64,000 nucleotides of DNA from assembly GCA_963580285.1 (NCBI GenBank), contig OY757010.1, positions 220,057,234-220,121,233 on the forward strand, written 5' to 3'. Position 1 is the first letter of the stretch, and each line of letters opens with the position of its first letter. Shown here piece by piece: positions 31,791 to 43,225 of this stretch. A model generated the notes under the pieces. That model saw only the letters and a list, made by a program, of their open reading frames with translations. It was not told the DNA's origin and did no database searches. The translations under genes and the position numbers were made by a program. The DNA is from Lucinisca nassula (taxonomy: Eukaryota; Mollusca; Bivalvia; Lucinida; Lucinidae).

Positions 31791-34700
31791 GATTTCACAG
31801 GTTCTGACATAAATGTGGTACATATAATTTGGTCTGTCTGACATGTCAGTCCTGCAAGGCGCTGTTCTCTCAGCCCTTCTGTCTCCTCACTCTCCTCTGT
31901 TTCCTCACTCTCTACTGACGTTAGTGTATGTGGGACGCTAACGCCTCCGTCAATTTCTGGTTGCTCTGCAGTTTGAAAACTGCTGTCTTCAAATGAAGAC
32001 TCGTCGACGTCATTTCCGTCATGACTGTCTGTCGACAAATTAGGTTTAGAGATCAGACAATGAGACGTCACAGTCTGACGCTCAACATATTGCTTCAGTA
32101 TATTAGCGTGATATGTGTTAACATTTCCATTGACGTCAATCTTATAATCCATTCTGTTCACTACCTCAACAACTTCATAAGGACCTTTCCATTGAAGCAA
32201 TAATTTATTACTGTCTGTCGGTAGTAACAACAGTACTTTGTCGCCGACGTCAAATTTACGCGACCTCGCGCCTTTATCATAATAAGCTTTCTGCTTAATC
32301 TGAACCTTCTTTAAATTATCACGCGCTAATTTGCATGTCTGCTCTAACCGTTCCCTAAGCTCAATAACGTATTGATACGTCGAAAGAACTTGCTCATCGC
32401 GTACCTCTTCAGCCCATAATTCTCTTAATATTGCCATTGGACCTCTGACGTTACGTCCATATAACAACTCAAAAGGGGAGTATCCTAAAGACTCTTGTGG
32501 GACTTCCCTTACCGCAAATAATAAGGCTGGAAGATATTTATCCCAATCTTTTGGACGTTCAGCACACATGCGACGTAACATCTGCTTTAACGTAGCGTGG
32601 AAACGCTCTATCAGTCCGTTGCAAATTGGGTGTCTCGGACTACACGTTAACTGTTGAAGAGAAAGAAGTCTGCTGACTTCCTTCATTACCTCAGCAGTAA
32701 ACTGTGATCCACAATCAGTCAACATTTCATCAGGAATGCCAACCCTACTAAACATTTCAATAAGCGCTTCCGCGACACGTTCCGTCTCAATACTCGGTAA
32801 AGCTATCGCCTCTGGATACCTTGTCGCATAATCTATCATGGTTAAAATATACCGAGATTTCCTATCAGATCGAGGCTCAATTGGACCAACTATGTCCACT
32901 GCCACCCTCTTAAATGGCGTATCAATCAATGGCATTTTTCCTAGAGGTACTTTAGTGACCCGACCTTTCTGAATAGTTCTCTGACAAATATCACAAGATT
33001 TACAAAATCTAGCGACATCACCGCAAATACCGGGCCAGTAAAACTCAGTTACAACTCTATCCAATGTCTTCCTAATACCCATATGTCCAGACATAAGCGT
33101 TTCATGAGCCAGTTTCAACACCTTTCCTCGGAAACTTTGAGGGACCACAAGTTGGAAAGAGACTTTGTTACCCTTGGTGAACTCCCTATATGCCAACCCT
33201 TTTTTCTCAATAAACCTAGTTTCACCTCGGTTTAAACCACGACTCACAGTCTTGTTCCCAGATACAACCCTTTTCCTGATGTTTTCCAAAGTTGGATCAT
33301 CAACCTGAGCTTGCTTGAAAGCCTCCTTGTCATCGTTAATGATCTGATCGGGAACCTTAAGTTTTCTGTAAGGCTTCTCATCCTGCCTAGTTTGAGACCT
33401 AGTTACAGCCGCAGCTGAGAAATGAGACATATCAGGAAGTTTTGATCCATCAATGTTACCGATAACCAAATCGTACAACGTATCATCCATACACAAAGCT
33501 TCAGTTTTCCCAGTAAAAAAAGGACAATCAATGTCAATCATTGCCAAAGGATACCTTTGTGTGGATTCATCAATCAACGTAACATTTGATTCCTTCCCTA
33601 TTAACTGACTATCCGAAACCAAACTTCTCCGAACGACACAGCCTGTACACCCAGTATCTCTTAATACAACCACCTTTTTATTATTAACCAATCCTTGTGC
33701 CGTCGGTAACCTTGCCTTTAAGAAGTAACAGACACCTTCCCTAGTTTCCTTACTACACTCCTCCCTATCCGAAATCAAAGGATCACCAACCTTATTTTCA
33801 AAAATACTTCCAATCTCATCACCTTTCCTAGTTACTTCCGTTTGACAAAAACTAACTTGGTGTGCTGCGCCACGTGGTGTGCTATTATTTTTACCGCGTC
33901 CGCGAAAAGACCCTCTAAAATTACCACGACCACGTGTATAACCACGACCTACATTCTGCGTATTCTCATTCTTAACCTGAGAACCTTGAGTCTCTACGCG
34001 CGTGTTAAAATTTTCTTTAACACCGCTATCCCCAACTCCAGTTGCTCCTACCTCTGCGCTATACAATTGTTTCCTGTCGGGGTTCTTAAAACATTTAATT
34101 GTTAAATGCCCCTTACCACATATGCTACACTTGATATCCGGTCTACCACTCGGTTTGTTCGAGTCAACTTTGTCCTGTTTACCCTGCGCTGCGCCTCTAT
34201 TATCGCGTTGCCCCTTATTAATGCAACTATATACGCCCCCGCGCGCTTCTGCAAACAAATCTGCCTCCCTAGCCATTTCATCTAAATTACCAAACTGTTT
34301 TGGCTTCAGATGCACATACAGTTCTCTATTACATGACTCCAGGAACTGATCCCTTGCCATGAAATCACAGACAGCCGGAAAAGATTTTTCTATCTTTGCC
34401 ATATTAAGCCATTTTTCTAAATAACTTCTCAGTCTACTACTGAACTGTATGAACGTTTCTGATTTCTCGGGCCTACTATAACGAAACTGTTTCCTAAATC
34501 CGCGCTCTGTCATGTCAAAATTCTTTAATAAAGCGTCCTTTAACTTTTCATAATCCGCCGCATCCTCATTTGACAACCGGTCATATACATCAAGTGCGCG
34601 CCCTTTGAGCAATGCACTTAAATACGCGGCCCAAACACTCTTATCCCATTTATTAGCCGTAGCATATTTCTCAAACCTAGATAAATAACTATCCATTTTA

Positions 34701-35170
34701 TCTTTACCCTCTTCAAAATAAGGTAACTTAGGATCCCGGGCATGCGCCACCTTCTCAGCTTTTTGCTTTTCAAATTCTAGCTCGAGCTTCGCTCTCTGCA
34801 TTTCTAACTGATTCCTTAATTCTTGGTGCTGTAGCTCAAACCCATGTTTTATTTTTTCTAAATGGGCCTCACTAATCTCTTTTGCCTCCCTTTCAGTCTT
34901 GATGCGTGCTATTTCAAGTTCCTTATTAACATTCAACATAGCTAGTTCATGTGCCCTTTCCTTTTCCTTTTCCTCTAACTTAGCTAGTTCATGTACCCTT
35001 TCCTTTTCCTTTTCTTCAGACCTTAACCTTTCTAAATCCCTTTGCTCTTGCCTTTCTGCCCGCTCAATATCCTGCTGCTCTTTAACAAAACCTTGTAACT
35101 CCTTCCCCTCATAACCTAAGTCCTTTCCCATTTGCATTAAACGCTCCATTATTGATAACGTAAATCTCAC
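31739..35170 (-). CDS. Ty3/gypsy-type Gag-protease-integrase polyprotein without RT
   Basis: A 1143-codon uninterrupted frame. Residues 1-145: long charged coiled coil rich in Glu, Lys and Arg. About 146-310: Gag-like region (WAAYLSALLKGRALDVYDRL, FIQFSSRLRSYLEKW). 348-360: zinc knuckle C-x2-C-x3-H-x4-C (CSICGKGHLTIKC), one residue shorter than usual. About 405-430: RG-rich stretch. 504-510: aspartic protease motif RDTGCTG. About 680-730: integrase zinc domain (H689, H696, C726, C729). 759/819/855: integrase DD35E triad in AVDIVGP, LTDCGSQF and NGLIERFH. About 990-1030: GPY/F-type module (LQWKGPYEV). No RT or RNase H lies between protease and integrase or downstream. Elements with order protease-integrase-RT are known (Gmr1-like), so this may be such an element cut after the integrase. 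The final ~12 residues come from repeat R. Confidence 0.9.
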   Translation of the reverse strand: MRFTLSIMERLMQMGKDLGYEGKELQGFVKEQQDIERAERQEQRDLERLRSEEKEKERVHELAKLEEKEKERAHELAMLNVNKELEIARIKTEREAKEISEAHLEKIKHGFELQHQELRNQLEMQRAKLELEFEKQKAEKVAHARDPKLPYFEEGKDKMDSYLSRFEKYATANKWDKSVWAAYLSALLKGRALDVYDRLSNEDAADYEKLKDALLKNFDMTERGFRKQFRYSRPEKSETFIQFSSRLRSYLEKWLNMAKIEKSFPAVCDFMARDQFLESCNRELYVHLKPKQFGNLDEMAREADLFAEARGGVYSCINKGQRDNRGAAQGKQDKVDSNKPSGRPDIKCSICGKGHLTIKCFKNPDRKQLYSAEVGATGVGDSGVKENFNTRVETQGSQVKNENTQNVGRGYTRGRGNFRGSFRGRGKNNSTPRGAAHQVSFCQTEVTRKGDEIGSIFENKVGDPLISDREECSKETREGVCYFLKARLPTAQGLVNNKKVVVLRDTGCTGCVVRRSLVSDSQLIGKESNVTLIDESTQRYPLAMIDIDCPFFTGKTEALCMDDTLYDLVIGNIDGSKLPDMSHFSAAAVTRSQTRQDEKPYRKLKVPDQIINDDKEAFKQAQVDDPTLENIRKRVVSGNKTVSRGLNRGETRFIEKKGLAYREFTKGNKVSFQLVVPQSFRGKVLKLAHETLMSGHMGIRKTLDRVVTEFYWPGICGDVARFCKSCDICQRTIQKGRVTKVPLGKMPLIDTPFKRVAVDIVGPIEPRSDRKSRYILTMIDYATRYPEAIALPSIETERVAEALIEMFSRVGIPDEMLTDCGSQFTAEVMKEVSRLLSLQQLTCSPRHPICNGLIERFHATLKQMLRRMCAERPKDWDKYLPALLFAVREVPQESLGYSPFELLYGRNVRGPMAILRELWAEEVRDEQVLSTYQYVIELRERLEQTCKLARDNLKKVQIKQKAYYDKGARSRKFDVGDKVLLLLPTDSNKLLLQWKGPYEVVEVVNRMDYKIDVNGNVNTYHANILKQYVERQTVTSHCLISKPNLSTDSHDGNDVDESSFEDSSFQTAEQPEIDGGVSVPHTLTSVESEETEESEETEGLREQRLAGLTCQTDQIICTTFMSEPVKSIKSVKVLSKYLQRLGN

Positions 35171-35880
35171 GTTACTATCAAAACCACTATAAACTGATCA
35201 GTTATGATCAGTGATGATTGAATGGGCTTAACTAAAACGTTAAGATATGTGTTATACGCGTTAATCTAACTAAAACGTTAGTTATTAAAGCACACGCGAT
35301 TTGAAATGTCAAATGCTTTCAGCACAGTATGACGTTGCGTACTGGTAGTCTAATATGACGTCATAAACTGACGACGTTTACAGTAAAATGCTACAATCCG
35401 AAGTTTTATCACATTACAAAACTCCGATCATAACAAGTCACCATTAATGTTTCTATTACGTCATACCTAACCTCAAGCCACAGCGTAAATATTAACGCTA
35501 ACGTTATGTCAACGTCAGTAAATTGTTAACGTCACTACGTCAGAACCATGTGTGGGTAAGATCAATTAGTAGCTCCAATTTAACTTAGTAGAATGTCAGG
35601 TAACACAATTAAGTGGGGTCTACTTAAATTTTTCGTTACCAAGAAAAAGTGGGGTTTGCCTTGCCTTCCTGCTCAGAAATTATCGACTTGTCAGTATCCA
35701 TTCAGTTGAATACATGGGTTTCGCACTTCATCAACGCAGGAAGGAAGATTCAAGTTAATTTCTAAATGTGGCTGTCAATACATTTTTTTTTTTTTAAATT
35801 GATGATTCAGAGTATCAATGTGCTGTTCCACAGCCGGGAACACCAGCCAGAGATCAAATCCTCACTTTTCTGACACCAAA
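35171..35880 (-). other. Gypsy leader with candidate primer-binding site
   Basis: Non-coding leader upstream of the gypsy frame, rich in AACGTTA, TGACGTCA and related motifs (for example 35216-35290 and 35330-35370). At its distal end, minus-strand sequence reads ..TGTAACA then TTTGGTGTCAGAAAAGTG. The LTR-end TAACA followed by TGGTGTCAGAA is a common gypsy LTR/primer-binding junction. Confidence 0.55.
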
Positions 35881-36921
35881 TGTTACATGTGGGTTTACGG
35901 CGTCCCGCAAACCCCCATGCTGACAAGACAACCGAGCGTGATCTCTGACAGGTGTACGGGCAGCTGTGGGGTAAGGCACAAGAAAGATGTTAAATGATTG
36001 ACATGAATTATTTACAGTATCTACATACAACACTTACTAACACAAAACATCACAAATTGTTGCTTCTGTAGCCAACTCACGACGTCCGCTCCGAAGGCAA
36101 AACACTGTTCTGTGCTCGGAACGGGTGACGTGAATACCTACAGAAGCAAACAACAAAAACAACAAGAAAAACAAAAAAAGAAACAACACAAAACGCGACT
36201 GGCCAGTTTATAACTTTGGGTGAATCCCCCACTCGCGTGACACTTCTTCTCGCGAACTAGTAAAACTAGTCTATCAACATAATTGATTATCCTAGGATTA
36301 GCGATCACGTTTGCTGATCAGCCGTTTAGTGATCGTCCAAATAAGGTAAGTTGACCTCTTCCATGATCACATTTGTTTACAACGAACAATGATTTAGAAG
36401 AATCTGCTTCTATCCTGGTAGGCGCTGATTACGGCGGTCTGTCCGCCCTTGCTGGACCCTAACGCCTAGCGTCGTACCAGTACCTGCTGCTATGAAGCAG
36501 GGAGCAGCAGGTCACACATTGTTATGCCTGCAAATTACGATAACGGGACTAGAAACGAGTCACAAAACATACATGCTATATCATGATCCCCCTCCCGGAG
36601 AAGTAAAAATATGTTCATGCATATACCGTTATTGCGCATGCGCCGACCAGACATACAGGCTGATTAGTGCATGCGACAAATAACCGTACAGCAGAACTCA
36701 ACTTGACTGTGCATCAAATTATCAGCACCCAGCGCTTGACACAATAATACTCAAAGTTCATGGTTCCTTACTGAGCACTACAGAAATCAATTAATGCTCA
36801 CTACTACTGAGCATAATACTCATCAAATTTGTGCTCACTACATTATCACAAGTAAGAGGCAATTGAACAGACCACGCCTTTGCGCTACCTGGTCAGCCGC
36901 CAATTACAGGAAACATAACAA
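35881..36921 (-). repeat. Putative 5' LTR of the gypsy element
   Basis: The plus strand begins TGTTACATGTGGG at 35881, the complement of an LTR 3' end ..TGTAACA. A possible other end is ..GGAAACATAACA near 36921, where short inverted TGTTA/TAACA termini would match. The partner LTR is missing from the window, so the outer limit is a guess and no target duplication could be tested. Confidence 0.35.
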
Positions 36922-37576
36922 TCTCTATTTCATATCCTTCTCCGCGACACGGCTCACAAATATAGCTATTCATAAATTCAATACATTAATAACAGATAGA
37001 AACTACAACAGAAGATTTTCATCTATAATCTACAACATTTGTTAGTGTCTCATATGGGCCAACACTGTTTGCCGTAAATTCTCTCTATTTGGTAGGCACC
37101 CCGTCACAACCGTCCTCGCGACGCCGATGACGCAGCTGACGTCATCCCCTCCGCTCAGGCCGTTATGACGTGTGGCGACCAAATACTCCCACTTATCATC
37201 ATCACGTTCTTTATATGTACATACATGCACAAACTGAGTTATCAGACAAAAACGGCATCATTACAAAATGAACTCGTAATTCTTCTTGAACAAAATTATT
37301 TCTAATCAACGTGAACATGCTTGTAAAATAAAATTCATTACGGTTCATCATCACGGATAACCCAACAGGCTCTTGTATGAGTTTGCCCTGATGATGAAGA
37401 TGTGGTTAAACCCGTCTTAAGTTTACGTCCCCTCTACACCTAATATCATATTGGGACGGAACCACGGTTTTCTAACCACAGCCAGTCACAAGTCATGGAT
37501 CAAACAAGTGACCCGGCGTTTATTAATTACATTCTACAAAAGGGGTCTAAAAGCCTAAATGAATCTAGAATGAGCG
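36922..37576. other. Non-coding stretch
   Basis: No gene or family recognised. It may include more of the LTR if the boundary proposed above is wrong. Confidence 0.4.
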
Positions 37577-37720
37577 GGTGTCCAAACTTTACGTCTCACC
37601 AACATCTAGGGTCAGCATGAGACAGGACCTCACTTAGAAAGACTCATTCTACTACTGGAGAAGCCTGGGATCGATCCTGCGACGTCTAGCTGGCAAAGCT
37701 AGTAGCCTAATCACTACAGG
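37577..37720 (-). mobile_element. tRNA-derived SINE, diverged copy
   Basis: Shares TTTACGTC(T/C)CACCAACA, GGAGAAGCC(T/C)GGGATCGAT and CCTGCGA with the SINEs at 2981-3142 and 45149-45319. The tRNA-like head (on the minus strand GGCCTGTAGTGATTAGGCTA) is altered. Confidence 0.7.
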
Positions 37721-38419
37721 CCTCAATAGTGAATTCAGAATAGGCTTCAGAAAGTTGGGGTATACTAGAAGTAAACCCCTCCAAAACCTACAAGCATGTT
37801 CATACAAAAATAATACTAAACATAGATTAAACATACCTTTCAATATACTTTCTATTTCCCCGTCACAATGTTGTGTTTACTCTTTACAACTTGACCTGCT
37901 GCTAAGGTGTCCGCTTTTTTCAGGGTTTATATATCTATGAATACTACCGGAAAATCATGCCTACTCGTATTACCTTGCTTTGTTCGTGGGGAAGTGGAGA
38001 TACCGGCCACAAACAAAGCCAGATAGCAAAATCGAGTAGATAATGGATTTGCCTTCAAATAGTATATTTCCCATAGGAAAAATTGATGAAACGACCCTAT
38101 AATCAATGACATGACTCCTGTCAAAACGAACACCCACACAACACGTGACGGGAATAAAAATCATATATGGCACAATTTGGCGGTTGGCGATTTTTAGGCA
38201 AATTCTATAGAACTCAGCCTTTTAGCGGCCCCCTGTATTGTAAAAACAGCTCTCTATAAACCACTCATGCATACATCGTATGATATGTGCATGACTTGTT
38301 CATGGAGCCGCATAGTTTGCGTACCATATTTCACCCAAAATATTTCACTCACACCGCCCTACCATATATCTACTAAAATAATTTAGATGTGCATAAGCAC
38401 CAGAGAGGTTTCCTATTCC
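37721..38419. other. Non-coding stretch
   Basis: No gene or family recognised. Confidence 0.4.
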
Positions 38420-38690
38420 ATCTCGTAACAAATTCGGCTCTTTAGTTTGGTTGCTATGACAACTTAGAGTTCCCTAGGACTTGTATTGGGGAAAAATGGC
38501 ATTAATTTTCAAGCCTTTGCATAAATGATCCTTAAGCAATCTACAATCTGACATACGATTTTAGGCCTACTGTCCCCTTTTTTATTGGTTGCCATGGAAA
38601 CCAAAATGCAAAAGATAGAACAAAATACTTAAAAATCATCTCCTCAGAAACCATATGGGCTTCCTTGGTTTAATAATATACATGGCAGTC
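38420..38690. repeat. Dispersed repeat 'R', fullest copy
   Basis: ATTCGGCTCTTTAGTTTGGT, TGGGGAAAAATGGCATTAAT, TTTCAAGCCTTTGC, TTGGTTGCCATGGAAACCAA and AATCATCTCCTCAGAAACCA. It joins the left half seen at 31665-31790 with the right half at 31093-31345. Confidence 0.75.
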
Positions 38691-39089
38691 AGTGGGCAGT
38701 GCCCCCTTCGCTATGGTGAGCATAGCGGCCCATTCTGGTCTATCCTACATTTCAGAGACAATGCAACCACCAAGGACGACCGGGAGCCGGTTTAATATGT
38801 CAGAACATACGAGTACATACTACGTCGCTAATTGACAATTTTTCAATTTTAAATGTCAGAATTCTAGACTGGGGTTAGGAACGGATATGTAACAACGTTT
38901 AGGGCGGCGTAATTAATTTCCTGTCATATTTTCAGACTTGTCCCATTTCTGTTTGCACTTATCTATACCTGACCCCTTAAAAATGAGTAGGTTTGTACAG
39001 GAAATAATCTGCCATCAGATAATAATTAGTTTCGGTAATTGAAGATTCCTCTAACGAAAAGGGAGACAACTATGGTTGAAAGAGCGGAA

Positions 39090-39365
39090 CATTACGAAAA
39101 CACGCCTATTCAAATATATTAAAAATTTTACCACCAAAGCTGAAAATATTTCAAATCAAAATAAATCAGATTTTTTTCATATTTCTGCTCAAAACATGGA
39201 TTATGGGAACTCGTTAGAACCGCCTCGGCGAGGCGGTTCTAACGAGTACCCACAATCTATGTTTTGAGCAGAAATAAAAATAATGTATACCCCTATAAAC
39301 CACAGTTTTACTTTGCAAAAGTGGGGTTTAAGGGGCTCAACGTTATATAGGCATGTTTTGTGATG
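39090..39365. repeat. Hairpin ('H') element with clear inverted termini
   Basis: ACGAAAACACGCCTATTCAA at the left and ATATAGGCATGTTTTGTGAT at the right. A perfect core AACTCGTTAGAACCGCCTC-GGC-GAGGCGGTTCTAACGAG is flanked by AACATGGATTATGGG and CCCACAATCTATGTT. Confidence 0.88.
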
Positions 39366-39389
39366 ATTTGAAAGTGTATCTTTGTTTGT

Positions 39390-39690
39390 TTTGTTTGATT
39401 TTAGGTTTAACGGCCCCGTCAACACTGTAAAGGTCATTTTGGAGACGTTGCGTCCAATTTTGTGGGACTTTTACCCGACATTGAGATGAAATGACATCTC
39501 AAGCCCTGTCGCCCAATGAAACCAGTAGGGGTTATAAGCATGGACGGGCCTCTTCGCACCGCTTTGCCTGGGCAGGCTTAGATCCTCTAAGCGGTTTACC
39601 AGTACTCGTGTGCGGGTCGGTTTCAGCCCATATATTTCTTCAAGCCCCTATGGGCGGGGGCCGGAAAGTGTATCTAGTCTCTTTAATAAA
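39390..39690 (-). repeat. SINE-like repeat, GGGACGTTAAAC family (copy 1)
   Basis: Inverse of 42928-43225. Shared blocks include AGGTCATTTTGGAGACGTTG, TTTACCCGACATTGAGATGA, GTCGCCCAATGAAACC, CTTTGCCTGGGCAGGCTTAG and CCCCTATGGGCGGGGG. Another partial copy is at 27296-27410. Confidence 0.8.
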
Positions 39691-39699
39691 GATGTTGGT

Positions 39700-41007
39700 G
39701 AAGCCGGAAAACGGCTAGCTGTCTTAAGACGCCTGAGTCACCAGTTAATTTTGTTGAGATTAAAATCTATTAGCCCTTCAGATATTAGTTTAGTCTCAAT
39801 GTGTTGGAAATTGAGTAATTAAGAAGAGTTTAATTGCAAAATCCAGACACTCTGTGACAGCTCTCCAAAAGCCTGACACGAAATCAAGAAAAAAGGGCAT
39901 TCAATAAGTAAACGACGCACTGTTTTACTTTTTATCTATTTTTATAAAAAATAGTACGTTCCAAGACAGACCAAGCATATATCAAACAATTGAAACTGTT
40001 ATTCATACACAGTAGATTTAAAGGTAAAAAAAAGTATCTCGCACCTTTACGTGTCCGAAAGGGGACGTTGATGTCCGGAAGACACTACCATTAATACTTG
40101 GAAAGAACGCGGTGTCTCATCAGGGTCTACACTGTTGGCCACGCATCCTGTTGTCCGTAGTAAAATTAGGCAGGAGATTGTACTTGTTCTCGTTTTTTAG
40201 AATAAGTATGGTAAGGTGATCAGGTGTCCGAATACTAAAGGTTAAATAAAAGTTTTTTTCGGGGTTTGCGACCAAGCAATATACAAACCGGTCTGCTAAG
40301 CTACAACGTCTAATAAGAGTCTTGATGAAATATATATAGAAACTACAATATGTACCATGCAAGTAACTATTATGGAGATGCTGATCAGACTGAACGTACG
40401 TGCAACCTGACGTGCACCAGTGTTTTCTCCTAACCAGGCTCTTTCTTATTTCCTGTTTAATGAACGACGTCTCTACCTAGGGTGTTCGCTACAACTGAGG
40501 ATGACATGTATAGAGGTGTTATAGCGAACGACCGGTTTGGACCTTGGTTGTTTTGGACCTTATTGAATAACCCTCAGTGCGTTTTTGTATTTCATCTGAT
40601 CGCAGACATTTCTCCAAGAGTGTTAGTGATTTTAAGGGGCTGAGTAACTAGTAAAGTATGCATGTTTGTATAAAAATGACAGATTCAATTAGAAAGTCTC
40701 TGCCACGTCACTCAGAAAGAGAATAAAACTGTCCAGCAGTTATTTGGAACACATTCTTTTCGTCCCCAAGCGACCATTTTTCAAGGATTAAAATACGTTT
40801 TATTGGTTTTCTTTTCACCAATCTATAGCCTGTTTAAGTAACTTGGAATATCTTAAGCAAAATAGAATAAATTATTCAGCACAAATTATCACTTCATCTA
40901 AGATTGGGTAATCTGAAAATGGTGCAGTGCTTTGAGATGTCATCCGCAGCGAAATCGGATGTGTTTGATTAATTAAAAGTGGAGTGCATTCTTCGCACCC
41001 ATTATTA
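39700..41007. other. Non-coding stretch
   Basis: No gene recognised. 40104-40140 carries the right end of the GACGCCGC palindromic family (GGTGTCTCATCAGGGTCTAC). Confidence 0.45.
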
Positions 41008-41254
41008 TATGGGCCCCGTCAAGCGATTTTGGTACTTATCGCCTATACGAGCAGCGAAGGTTCAGGCGAGCCTGCGCATCCGCGCATTCTCGCCAGAACC
41101 TTCGCTGCTCGCTTATGCAAGCAGTGAATCAAGAGGAACCTTCAGACAGAAATCCATATCCCTGGCCCCGCTGAATGGCTGGGCATGCGCAGTTAAAATT
41201 TGTCATGACGGAATGCTCGAAGACACAAATTCGCTTGGCGGGGCTCAATTATGA
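41008..41254 (+). repeat. Dispersed repeat with 25-bp hairpin (copy 2)
   Basis: Starts TGGGCCCCGTCAAGCGATTT and ends GCTTGGCGGGGCTCA. Inside, CGAGCAGCGAAGGTTCAGGC faces GCCAGAACCTTCGCTGCTCG. Both copies keep the same single mismatch in the stem. The other copy is at 25045-25292. Confidence 0.85.
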
Positions 41255-41884
41255 GCCTCTGTCTTATGGGTTTGCGACCTGTAAGATACCAACTGGACGG
41301 TTCAGCTACACAGAAAAGCAAGAGCCGTTTAACATATAAAAATAGTGATGTTATCCTCTCCAAACAGCTACAGAGAAGGTGCTCATCAGACTGTACCAAT
41401 GCGCAGGCTGATCCGCACTTTTGTTATTAGCAAATGGCAAGAAAAGGTTTTCTCATGATGTTGCTCAAGTTAAAGCAATGTGCATTCTTCGCGCCCATTA
41501 CCATGTCTCCATCACATTGGTGCTGGTATTTGGCGTAAATGAGTGCATTGTGTTTAGATTATTCAGCGCGTCAACCATGTAATATAGTCTTTCAAAACGC
41601 AGTGAGAAATGAATGCACTCTTAATTTTGGACTAGTCCGCGGTTTAGGTAAATCGCCTTCAGTTGGGATTTTATATTGGGTGATATAGTTTTACTGAGGG
41701 TCGTACCGCATCAGCCACGACTTCCACATCAGTACATAAAAAAACAACAAAAAAAAAAAAAAAAAAAAATTATAGTTTTAAAATCCTGTGAAAAAAGAAT
41801 CCGAAACCTGCTACCCCTAAAACATGGAACAGTCGTATCATGCTTGAACGTTGAACTCTCAAAGGTCGTTGATAAACTATACAA
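41255..41884. other. Non-coding stretch
   Basis: No gene recognised. A-run at about 41745-41768. 41560-41720 is related, in inverse orientation, to about 3730-3875. Confidence 0.45.
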
Positions 41885-42095
41885 ATGACTTTAGAAAATA
41901 AAAAGAAGTGAAGGCAATGATCAGAAATCGATACAACTACATAATACCTCCCATCAGAGACACCAAAGGTATGAAACATGAACATACCATTACGAAACTC
42001 TTATTAAAACATCCCAAACGGAAAGCCAAAAGAGCAGTTACTTTCCCACAAAATGGCCAAACGGCTATACAAAATAAAAACAAAACAAACAAGAT
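41885..42095 (-). repeat. Dispersed 'P' repeat, partial
   Basis: AAGGCAATGATCAGAAATCG, CTCCCATCAGAGACACCAAA and GTTACTTTCCCACAAAATGG followed by CGGCTATACAAAATAAA. It stops before the central part of the full unit. Confidence 0.75.
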
Positions 42096-42238
42096 ATAAA
42101 ATCTAAAGTGGTAATGTTTATGGCACGCAGATTTATGCCTACCGTCATTTTTTACTATGAGGGGGGTGTGGCGAGGGGCTAGGATTGCAAATCAATAAGC
42201 CTCAAAGTTGAAACCCCCTCCCATCCACAATGAAATAC

Positions 42239-42416
42239 AGTAAACTTCCGCTATTGAGACCACTTGAAATTAAGACTCATTGTGCTTGAAAAAGCTTATT
42301 TAGTAGAATGCAGTTATTCTTTCTTGTGTTTTCTGCAAAAAAGTGTTCTCTGGTCAGAGACCACCTTTGGGACATTTCCAAACAAAAGGTGATCTTAATA
42401 AATGAATTTTACTGTA
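42239..42416. mobile_element. pogo/Tc1-like MITE (same family as 28153)
   Basis: Termini CAGTAAACTTCCGCTATTGA and TTAATAAATGAATTTTACTG are inverted repeats. The interior AAGCTTATTTAGTAGAATGC, AGTTATTCTTTCTTGTG and GACCACCTTTGGGAC matches the other copy. A TA precedes the left end. Confidence 0.85.
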
Positions 42417-42927
42417 GTCGTGAAACGTGAAAGAAACGGGAAACACTTACCTTACACCTTCCACTCACGAAAACACCAACACATATCAAGAACGCTTAAT
42501 TATACCCTTACAAGTAGAAAGCCAAATGGTAATTTCTTCCCCACACAATGGTCATACTCTTATCCGAAAAGAAAGGTATTATCAACACATACACGCAAGG
42601 AAAAACAAGGACAATCTCCGTATTGTGTGAAGGGGTTGGGGGGGGGGGGGGGTTAAACGGTTTTAGGCATGGGTCCTTAGTTCTGCAATGATTCACATCA
42701 TACAAGTTATTTGTAATTCCATTGCCTCCACTTCTATTTTTCACCAGTACAACATCTCGAGGAACATACAAATCATACGAGTTCATAGATGAAGCATGGA
42801 TCAGAACTCGACAGAATGAAATAACAGTCATGCTTAAGTAAAAGAACACAAACTTTAAGTTAAATTGTTCAATTGTTGACGACATACAGGCGTTCGTTCC
42901 TTTGCAATTTCTTCAATGTTAATTGGC
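42417..42927. other. Non-coding stretch
   Basis: Weak P-repeat resemblance at 42422-42560 (AGAAACGGGAAACAC, AAAGCCAAATGGTAATTTC, CCCACACAATGG). G-run at 42637-42652. No gene. Confidence 0.45.
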
Positions 42928-43225
42928 TGTGTCAGCCCCCGCCCATCGGGGCTTGAAGAAATAGATGGGCTACATGATGCCTCCACTCAGAGCTGAAACC
43001 GACTGCACACGAGTACTGATAAATCGCATAAGGGATCTAAGCCGGCCCAGGCAAAGCGGTGAGAGTCCATGCTTATAAACCCTGTCGGTTTCATTGGGCG
43101 TCAGGGCTTAAGATACCATTTCATCTCAATGTCGCGTAAAGCCACACAAATTTGGAAACAACGTCTCCGAAATGACCTGGACAGTATTGACGGGGACGTT
43201 AAACCTCGAATTAAACAAACAAACA
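42928..43225 (+). repeat. SINE-like repeat, GGGACGTTAAAC family (copy 2)
   Basis: Begins near CAGCCCCCGCCCATCGGGGC and ends GACGGGGACGTTAAACCTCG followed by an (AAAC)n tail, as expected for a SINE-type 3' end. No clear RNA polymerase III box was found. Confidence 0.75.

Noticed and set aside
34899..35114. Ser/Leu-rich plus-strand frame inside the gypsy region
   Set aside because: Antisense of the Glu/Lys-rich coiled coil of the Gag frame.
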